From contig JADJJY010000001.1 in assembly GCA_016706275.1 (NCBI GenBank), positions 682,001-746,000 on the forward strand: a stretch of 64,000 bases of DNA, written 5' to 3'. The notes beneath the pieces are model-generated. The model had not been told where the DNA came from. It saw nothing but the letters and a program-made list of their open reading frames with translations, and did not search any database. Both the position numbers and the translations under genes were made by a program. Shown piece by piece: positions 58,538 to 64,000 of the stretch. How positions within the stretch are numbered: position 1 is the stretch's first letter; every line of letters starts with the position of its first letter. The DNA is from Chloracidobacterium sp. GTDB taxonomy: Bacteria; Acidobacteriota; Blastocatellia; Pyrinomonadales; Pyrinomonadaceae.

Positions 58538-59435
58538 ATCTCTTCACGTCCCTAGTAGCGTTTGGCAGTTTCTGCTCATACTGTTCACGGGTGGCAGCTT
58601 CGTAAAGCAAAATGCCGACCTCTTGCATCGAATTGAGCTTTGCCGCCGGTTGGATAAGTATCACGTGCGGCGTCGTTGCCGAACCGCTTACGACGCTCAC
58701 GATCTCGCCGACCTTGAGCCCCGCCGGATAGATGCCGTCTTGGCCGGTCGTAAATACCGCTTGTCCGACCTGAACGGCAACTGTGCCTGCGACATAACGC
58801 ATTTCGAGCAGATCGCCCTTACTGGTGCCGCTGACGACGCCAAGGGCGTTAGATTCGCCTACCTGGCCGATCACAGCCCCCAGGCCGGATTTGTTTCGCG
58901 TGACGAGATCGACCTGACAGGTCAGAGGGCCGACCGCCGTGACGCGGCCGACTAGCCCACCGTCGGTCACGACCGGCATATTTAGCTGGACGCCGTCGAG
59001 GCTGCCGCGATTGACGATCGACGAATCGAACCACACGGACGGGTCGCGTCCGATGATGCGTGCCGTCAGGACCTTGTATTTGCTCGTTTCTTTTAGCTGG
59101 AGAAATGCTTTTAGACGCGTGTTCTCGGCGGCAAGCTCTTCTTTCTGCTTGAGCTCGACCTCAAGTTCCTGTACACGTTGCTTTAGAACATCGTTGTCCG
59201 TCTGGGCCGAACGCAGGTTTGAGATCGAAACGAAATAATTAGCGACCGCTGAGGTGACCGAGGTGACGGGCGATTGAACAAAGTCGGCGATCGTCTGCGT
59301 CCACGAGCGTACGACACGTTGGCCCGACGTTATCTCTTTGGCGTCAAACGCCATCAGGACAAAATTGACGATAAGGAGCGCGATCATCAGCCAGGGTGCC
59401 AGCCGCCAAACATCTTTTTGACTACGCTCAACCAT
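58536..59435 (-). CDS. mreC: Rod-shape protein MreC
   Basis: Bitopic inner-membrane protein of 299 residues, scaffold of the elongasome that activates PBP2/RodA. Membrane helix about residues 12-30 (LAPWLMIALLIVNFVLMAF), a periplasmic coiled coil (75-115, VLKQRVQELEVELKQKEELA) and two six-stranded beta barrels (about 120-275; ARIIGRDPSVWFDSSIVNRG, GLVGRVTAVGPLTCQVDLVT and VFTTGQDGIYPAGLKVGEIV). The C-terminus KLPNATRDVKR is short. The stop codon coincides with the end of the S23 cassette. Confidence 0.93.
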   Translation of the reverse strand: MVERSQKDVWRLAPWLMIALLIVNFVLMAFDAKEITSGQRVVRSWTQTIADFVQSPVTSVTSAVANYFVSISNLRSAQTDNDVLKQRVQELEVELKQKEELAAENTRLKAFLQLKETSKYKVLTARIIGRDPSVWFDSSIVNRGSLDGVQLNMPVVTDGGLVGRVTAVGPLTCQVDLVTRNKSGLGAVIGQVGESNALGVVSGTSKGDLLEMRYVAGTVAVQVGQAVFTTGQDGIYPAGLKVGEIVSVVSGSATTPHVILIQPAAKLNSMQEVGILLYEAATREQYEQKLPNATRDVKR

Positions 59436-59439
59436 CGCT

Positions 59440-59529
59440 TTGAGTTTGTTGAGTTTGTTGAGTTTATAGAGTTCGTTGTGATCTTAACCTCAACAAACTC
59501 CATAGACTCAAAAAACTCAATGAACTAAC
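59440..59529. repeat. Long imperfect hairpin repeat between mreB and mreC
   Basis: The left arm has the 9-base tandem unit GAGTTTGTT (TTGAGTTTGTTGAGTTTGTT from 59440) continuing into TATAGAGTTCGTTG; the right arm (about 59491-59529) is its imperfect inverse (CAACAAACTCCATAGACTCA, then AAAAACTCAATGAACTAA). Arms of about 38 bases enclose a loop of about 13. It fills the intercistronic gap completely and includes the mreB stop codon. Confidence 0.7.
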
Positions 59530-60571
59530 TCCCTGTCATTAATGAATTATCCCACCTGACGCGTTTTAGCAGCTCAAAATCTGAGAGCATCTTGCCGGTG
59601 CCGAGCACGACCGATGAGAGCGGGTCGTCGGCGATGACGACCGGCAAACCGGTTTCTATCATCAGGCGTTTGTCCAGATTTTTGAGCAGTGCTCCGCCGC
59701 CCGTGAGGACGATACCGCGTTCGACTATATCAGCCGACAGTTCAGGCGGCGTACGTTCGAGAGCGACGCGGATGGCGTTGATGATCGATGAGATCGAATC
59801 TGAGAGTGCCTCGCGGATCTCTTCGTCGGTCATCGTGATGGTCTTGGGGATGCCCTCGATCAGGTTGCGTCCGCGGACGTCCATTGAGAGCGGCTCTTCG
59901 AGCGGAAATGCGCTGCCCAGTGCGATCTTGATCGCCTCGGCGGTGCGTTCGCCGATGAGCAGGTTATATTTTCGTTTGATGTACTGTGTGATCGACTCGT
60001 CCATCTCGTTACCGGCGACACGCACAGCACGTGAATAAACGATACCCGACAGCGAGATGACGGCGATGTCTGTCGTTCCGCCGCCGATATCGACGACCAT
60101 GTTGCCGTGCGGCTCGGTAATGGGCAATCCGGCACCGATCGCGGCAGCCATCGCTTCTTCGACCAGATAGACCTCAGATGCTTTTGCACGATAGGCACTG
60201 TCCTCGACAGCTCGGCGTTCGACCTGTGTGATCTCTGACGGGATGCCGATGACGACACGCGGGCGGACCCACGATTTGCCGTTGTGAGCCTTGCGGATAA
60301 AATGCTGGAGCATCTTTTCCGTGACCTCAAAATTGGCGATAACGCCGTCCTTCATCGGGCGGATGGCGACGATGTTGCCCGGAGTGCGGCCAAGCATCTC
60401 TTTTGCGTCACGTCCGACGGCCTCGACCTGGTTCGTGACCTTGTTGATCGCGACGATCGATGGCTCAGAGACCACAATGCCGCGTCCCTTGGCATAGACG
60501 AGCGTATTTGCGGTGCCAAGATCGATCGCAAGATCGCTGGAAAATAAACTAAATAAAGACTTAAATGCCAT
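59525..60571 (-). CDS. mreB: Rod-shape-determining actin homologue MreB
   Basis: Cytoplasmic actin-like ATPase of 348 residues that guides the wall-synthesis complex. Actin-fold motifs: phosphate-1 DLGTANTLVYAKGRGIV (about residue 16), phosphate-2 NMVVDIGGGTTDIAVISL (about 158), and adenosine site GIVLTGGGALLKNLDKRL (about 290). SVGRDAKEMLGRTPGNI-type loop present (AVGRDAKEMLGRTPGNIVAI). First gene of the mre operon; a ~280-base upstream region (60572-60855) must contain its promoter, though no hexamers stand out. Confidence 0.96.
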   Translation of the reverse strand: MAFKSLFSLFSSDLAIDLGTANTLVYAKGRGIVVSEPSIVAINKVTNQVEAVGRDAKEMLGRTPGNIVAIRPMKDGVIANFEVTEKMLQHFIRKAHNGKSWVRPRVVIGIPSEITQVERRAVEDSAYRAKASEVYLVEEAMAAAIGAGLPITEPHGNMVVDIGGGTTDIAVISLSGIVYSRAVRVAGNEMDESITQYIKRKYNLLIGERTAEAIKIALGSAFPLEEPLSMDVRGRNLIEGIPKTITMTDEEIREALSDSISSIINAIRVALERTPPELSADIVERGIVLTGGGALLKNLDKRLMIETGLPVVIADDPLSSVVLGTGKMLSDFELLKRVRWDNSLMTGS

Positions 60572-60800
60572 TTCAATTAACTAACAGTCCTAGATTCTGG
60601 TTTTAGAGATCGTGTTGAACGGGGATGGTTTCCGCACCCGGAATCGTCCGGTGAGGAGTAAAAACGTGAGCACCGTCGCCCAAAATGTCTAACCACTTAG
60701 CATACACTTATTTATTAGCATTTTTCTAGTTTAATTACAGTATTTATTTTGCAAAATGACGAATTATTTTTAATAAAAATAACTAGTGGCCACAATAACA

Positions 60801-60830
60801 AAAAAGGGCGGTCAAACGACCACCCTTTTT
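60801..60830 (-). terminator. Rho-independent terminator of the P-domain-like protein gene
   Basis: AAAAAGGG-c-GGTC, loop AAAC, GACC-a-CCCTTTTT, with T residues on the minus-strand 3' side. It lies 26 bases after the stop codon at 60856. Confidence 0.8.
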
Positions 60831-60855
60831 GATTATCCTAACCGATAGATTGAAA

Positions 60856-61746
60856 CTATTCGGGGACGAAATTAAGCTCCGCAATGTTGTCAGTTACCTG
60901 AATGACCTGCGGTTGGAAATTAAATCGTCGTGACATAACATTGACGATATAGGTCTGGCCGGGCTCAAGATCATCGAAAATATAGCGTCCACCCTTTCCG
61001 GTCATGACGTTTCTCGTACTGCCATTTTGATCGGTCAACGTTACTCTTGCTCCCACCAACCCACGGCCATCAGCCGAGGTCAAAACCCGACCCGAAATAC
61101 CAACGCCCGCTGCGGTCGGACCCGTCAGAGTTAGCGTTGCGGCCGAGACACTGCCGGTATCGCCGACCCCGCCATCGGTCATACGTAGGATCCAATCTCC
61201 GTTCGAAGTAGGTATCCCGGCAAATGCTGCTGTAAGGTTTGTGACCGGGGCAGGATTAACCTGTCCAGCTCCACCAGCAGCGGTCGTGCGGTAGTCGCCA
61301 GGACTATTAGTTGTCCAAATATTCGCTCCAGCCGCCGAGTCCTTAAAATTAAAAGGTCCTCCAAATGTAAGGCCACTTCCGCAGCCATTTAATGTTGTAG
61401 AGCCTATATACCTGTAAAGAATAAATGAGGTTCCATTTGGGGCTATTAACCTTGCGGTCAAATCCCCCCGCCAAGTATGAGCCGGTGCCAGGGTCATACT
61501 AACCTCAACGAGACTCGGGGCTGAAGAAATCCCTGACACGGTGAATGTTACATCCTTAGCCGTCCCATCAGCGCCGCAAGTGGTGACACCGGTACCGTCT
61601 GGTATAGCACCGAGCGTCGGCGCATTAGCTGGAAAGGTCGCCGCACCGACCGAAGCGGCCAACGATAAACTGACCATTACACCAATTAACAAAGAAGCAA
61701 AAACTTTTAGAAAAGTTGCTGCAAAACGCTTTACACCCAATTTCAT
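60856..61746 (-). CDS. Secreted protein with P-domain-like region and CarboxypepD_reg-like C-terminus
   Basis: A 296-residue exported protein. AGGAGG 8 bases upstream fixes ATG 61744-61746 (a reading to 61779 would add 11 residues). Signal peptide about 1-35 (SLSLAASVGA, then ATFPAN). Residues about 50-200 resemble the proprotein-convertase P domain (LVEVSMTLAPAHTWRGDLTA, LIAPNGTSFILYR, DWILRMTDGGVGDTGSVSAA). Residues about 215-296 form a carboxypeptidase-regulatory-like fold (GISGRVLTSADGRGLVGARV, GGRYIFDDLEPGQTYIV) ending QPQVIQVTDNIAELNFVPE. The ending is almost the same as in the next gene, suggesting a shared module for surface attachment or export. Confidence 0.82.
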   Translation of the reverse strand: MKLGVKRFAATFLKVFASLLIGVMVSLSLAASVGAATFPANAPTLGAIPDGTGVTTCGADGTAKDVTFTVSGISSAPSLVEVSMTLAPAHTWRGDLTARLIAPNGTSFILYRYIGSTTLNGCGSGLTFGGPFNFKDSAAGANIWTTNSPGDYRTTAAGGAGQVNPAPVTNLTAAFAGIPTSNGDWILRMTDGGVGDTGSVSAATLTLTGPTAAGVGISGRVLTSADGRGLVGARVTLTDQNGSTRNVMTGKGGRYIFDDLEPGQTYIVNVMSRRFNFQPQVIQVTDNIAELNFVPE

Positions 61747-61943
61747 GTCCCAATCCTCCTGATTGTCTTTACGATCCATACGATGGATATTCCATCGCGA
61801 TAAAGTTACTAGTTGTACAGATTATAGGGCTTTTTTAAGTTGTGTCAAATTTTTGGCTATTTGATCGGTCTAAAGAAACTAACCTAGCCAACCGGGGTCT
61901 GGACGAGATAGATAGGCTTCTATGACGAGTTTTCTTTGTGCAG

Positions 61944-61986
61944 AAAAAACAGGAGAGCCATCATTTTCATGAATAGGCCCTCCTGT
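61944..61986 (-). terminator. Rho-independent terminator of the PPC-like protein gene
   Basis: ACAGGAG-a-GCC (61949-61959) pairs with GGC-c-CTCCTGT (61976-61986), followed on the minus strand by six T residues. Confidence 0.65.
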
Positions 61987-62016
61987 GTAAATTTGAAATG
62001 TTCGACTTTTGACCCT

Positions 62017-63087
62017 TTATTCTGGGACGAAATTAAGCTCCGCAATGTTGTCAGTTACCTGAATGACCTGCGGCTGGAAATTGAATCGTCGTGACGAGAC
62101 CGAGACGATATAGGTCTGGCCGGGCTCGAGATCATCAAAGGTATATCGTCCGCCCTTGACCGTGATCGTGCTCCGGACGACTCCCGCCTGATCCGTTAGG
62201 GTCACTCTTGCTCCCACGAGTCCGCGACCGTCTGACGAGGTCAAAACACGACCATTAACGCCAACGCCGGCAGCTGTTGCAGGGGCGGGCTGGATACAGG
62301 TTTGGCCCGTGACACAAGTAACATTAAGCGTGTAAGTATCGCTTGGCCCCGGAGGTGTTCCACCGGTCGAATAACCGTCAACAACAATGTGATAAGTACC
62401 CGCCGGCATGGTTGTGATCTGAACCGATTCCGCAGCACCCGCGACTCCACTGTCATCTATGACGATCCCGTCGGCGAGCGAACTGCTGCAAACGTTGGTA
62501 TAGACCATGACTGCCATGTCCTGCGCCGTAGGATCCATATTCACCAGTATATTTGCATTGCCGGTATTAAATGTGATTTTGTACGCTGAATCCGGACCGG
62601 TGCCAGTGCCGGTATATACCGCACCAGTAGGAAGCGAGCCCGCGCTCCCCCCACCCGTCTCTGTGCACGTCGGGCACCCGGTAAGGGTGGGGAATGTGGT
62701 ATCAGGTGGCAGATCATAGTTATCTGTTAATCCCACCGTGGTTCCCGCAGCGTCGGTATACGGCAAGGCGGCAATAGTCGTCGCCGGGGCCCCGCATGTG
62801 TCCCCGCCAGCAAACATCCTAAGCAAGGATTTTTGCTTCGCACGCTTGGGATCGATCAGATACTGACGAGAAAGGTCGCTATGAACGAGCTTGTTAAAGG
62901 TTTTGGCCTTAACGGCCTCCATGTAATTGACGACCTTTTTATTACCGGCAAAGAGATCTTTGTTTTTCAGAACAATTGCCTTTGCACGGTACATATCGTT
63001 GCCAAGAACAAAGCAAACAGCTATTACCAGACAAGCTAGGACTAATTGATACCTGCGTAAGTTACGACTAATACCCGAACCTTTCAT
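62017..63087 (-). CDS. Secreted protein with PPC-like region and CarboxypepD_reg-like C-terminus
   Basis: A 356-residue exported protein from ATG 63085-63087, with GAGGAG about 8 bases upstream; upstream in-frame codons to 63210 are not used. Hydrophobic signal segment about residues 14-30 (LVLACLVIAVCFVLG). Residues about 90-265 are Cys/Gly/Thr-rich with a pre-peptidase C-terminal-like stretch (AVMVYTNVCSSSLADGIVID, PAGTYHIVVDGYSTGG, SDTYTLNVTC). Residues about 275-356 (VNGRVLTSSDGRGLVGARVT, GGRYTFDDLEPGQTYIVSVS, NIAELNFVPE) are nearly identical to the end of the neighbouring gene. Function unknown; extracytoplasmic. Confidence 0.8.
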   Translation of the reverse strand: MKGSGISRNLRRYQLVLACLVIAVCFVLGNDMYRAKAIVLKNKDLFAGNKKVVNYMEAVKAKTFNKLVHSDLSRQYLIDPKRAKQKSLLRMFAGGDTCGAPATTIAALPYTDAAGTTVGLTDNYDLPPDTTFPTLTGCPTCTETGGGSAGSLPTGAVYTGTGTGPDSAYKITFNTGNANILVNMDPTAQDMAVMVYTNVCSSSLADGIVIDDSGVAGAAESVQITTMPAGTYHIVVDGYSTGGTPPGPSDTYTLNVTCVTGQTCIQPAPATAAGVGVNGRVLTSSDGRGLVGARVTLTDQAGVVRSTITVKGGRYTFDDLEPGQTYIVSVSSRRFNFQPQVIQVTDNIAELNFVPE

Positions 63088-63278
63088 TATTTTTCTCCTC
63101 AACTGATTTAATGACAAAATGTTATCGAAACTCGTTTGTTCAAAAACTAGATATGGTCGATATTCGACTAAATAATTAATAAAGAAATTGCTCTGTGGAT
63201 TGTAAGCCATTTTTATTCAAAATACAAGGTCATTTTAGTGGCGTTACTGTATGGCAGGTTTGAGGGAAATTGCCGAAC

Positions 63279-63314
63279 AAAAAAGGAAAACTGCCCCCGG
63301 AGGGCCTCAGTTTT
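63279..63314 (-). terminator. Rho-independent terminator of the sulfotransferase gene
   Basis: AAAACTG...GCCC (63287-63296) pairs with GGGC...CAGTTTT (63302-63314) with one bulge; on the minus strand it is followed by six T residues (63279-63284). Confidence 0.6.
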
Positions 63315-63322
63315 TCGAGGGA

Positions 63323-64000
63323 CTACACGCCAATTATGCCAAAGTCGGTTGAAGGAAAAGCCTTTGCAAGTTCTTTTATTCGGTCACGTTGGGTTTCGGA
63401 CAATACGGCCTTACCCCTGCCAACTATCCCTTTATTGAAACGATTGGTATCTTTTTTCTCTTCGTTTTCGGCGATCTTTTGCTCGATAAATTCGTTCGGG
63501 GCACTGATACCGTAAAACGATAAAATATCTGCAACGGCACCGCTTTTATCGCTAACCATTTGCTCGAATGTTACCCATTTCATTTCGAGCCTATGGTCTT
63601 TTTCGGCCTGCTGCCATGAGGCAACGAATTGAAAATACCAGGGCAGGGCATATTGGATCAAAATATCGATCTTTTCATCATCGGAAAACGAATTGAAATC
63701 TTCCTTGTCAAAAAATGTGCTGAAAGCAAATCCCTTTGAATAAAAGTCGAGCAGACTTGCAGTTGTATCAAATATATTCCGCACCAAAACTGTTGGGCGA
63801 ACGCCAAACGCTTGCATCATTTGCATATTCGCCTCCGATGCCCGTGCGTGCTGCTGAGTGACAGTATTCACGTTGCCAAATTTAACAAAGTGGGGTAGAT
63901 CGAGCTCCTGTTCGTTTTGCAAACTGGCATAGACCGAGAACATATCCCTAAAGCCGGTCACGCCAACCAATACATTCTTTAAAAAGGTCGAACCGCTTTT
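63323..64000 (-). CDS. Sulfotransferase-domain protein (5' end beyond window)
   Basis: The frame is open to the last base, so the gene continues to the right; at least 225 residues are here. The first visible residues, KSGSTFLKNVL (64000-63968), match the 5'-phosphosulfate-binding loop (PKSGTT/S) of PAPS-dependent sulfotransferases. Later, RPTVLVRNIFDTTASLLDFY matches the 3'-phosphate-binding region (VRNPxDxxxS), and KWVTFEQMVSDKSGAVADIL with GISAPNEFIEQ is the typical C-terminal part. Sulfation of a glycan, lipid or peptide is likely but the acceptor is unknown. About 235 bases separate it from the following surface-protein gene. Confidence 0.85.
   Translation of the reverse strand, partial: KSGSTFLKNVLVGVTGFRDMFSVYASLQNEQELDLPHFVKFGNVNTVTQQHARASEANMQMMQAFGVRPTVLVRNIFDTTASLLDFYSKGFAFSTFFDKEDFNSFSDDEKIDILIQYALPWYFQFVASWQQAEKDHRLEMKWVTFEQMVSDKSGAVADILSFYGISAPNEFIEQKIAENEEKKDTNRFNKGIVGRGKAVLSETQRDRIKELAKAFPSTDFGIIGV

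Noticed and set aside
58034..58545. CRISPR-like array from the repeated TTCCGAG words
   Set aside because: Repeats are adjacent, inverted and without spacers of constant size; there are no cas genes.
61880..61905. Attachment-site copy of the GGGGTCTG stem near 48724
   Set aside because: Only about 10 bases are shared (ACCGGGGTCT) and there is no integrase or phage gene in the window.

Overview
The window looks like chromosomal DNA of an Acidobacteriota bacterium, most likely class Blastocatellia (Pyrinomonadaceae-like). This placement is an inference from gene content: a large Oar-type TonB-dependent receptor with an N-terminal carboxypeptidase-regulatory domain, bacillithiol deacetylase BshB1, many secreted M28/M20/M14 hydrolases, DUF4440-like and DUF1579-like secreted proteins, a TIGR03663 membrane protein, and surface proteins ending in a CarboxypepD_reg-like domain. 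Base composition is close to balanced and gene density is high. I see no rRNA, tRNA, CRISPR array, transposase or prophage.

Layout. 1–2284 (minus): start of ychF, an unknown gene and a membrane-anchored metallo-beta-lactamase-fold hydrolase. 2432–6438 (plus): two translationally coupled polytopic membrane proteins of glycosyltransferase-C type. 6603–14075 (plus): a run of exported proteins (M28 peptidase, NTF2-like, LolA-like, TPR/DUF1579-like, di-haem cytochrome c, PD40 propeller, M20 amidohydrolase) with a relic of an amidohydrolase gene. 14079–17326 (minus): a pilN-pilO-pilP-pseudopilin operon, followed by an FHA-GGDEF diguanylate cyclase and a BY-kinase (exopolysaccharide). 21828–25571 (plus): a 1247-residue fused Fe-S/FAD/NAD flavoprotein. 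25568–34294 (minus): L-asparaginase, RecN, M14 carboxypeptidase, a GT4 glycosyltransferase and the TonB-dependent receptor. 34953–41564: PilZ-like protein, VanX/DdpX-like dipeptidase, YceI, two small paralogous secreted proteins, DinB, a nucleotidyltransferase pair resembling a toxin-antitoxin module, and a BaiN/HI0933-like flavoprotein.

41604–43978 is the most system-like stretch: a CI-repressor-type HTH protein behind a consensus promoter with a 24-bp perfect palindrome, a small Cys/Pro-rich secreted peptide, and, divergently, a TPR protein with a LexA/S24-like C-terminal domain. This arrangement recalls peptide-receptor signalling cassettes. 43959–51761 is mixed housekeeping (J-domain coiled coil, bshB1, MBL hydrolase, thioredoxin-like, DUF4256, mscL, lipB, lipoprotein, esterase).

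51874–60571 (minus) is the cell-shape operon mreB-mreC-[S23]-mreD-PBP2-rodA-PBP1a. Between mreC and mreD lies a four-helix-bundle S23/IVS-family gene bounded by a perfect 20-bp inverted repeat whose right copy overlaps the mreC stop codon; it looks like an inserted mobile cassette. A second long hairpin repeat separates mreB from mreC. 60856–64000 (minus) holds two exported proteins sharing a nearly identical C-terminal module and a sulfotransferase running off the right edge.

A recurring theme is short quasi-palindromic repeat elements of several unrelated sequence families (positions about 3342, 3717, 8275, 26592, 37431, 58050/58518 and 59440), in two cases inserted in frame inside a gene.
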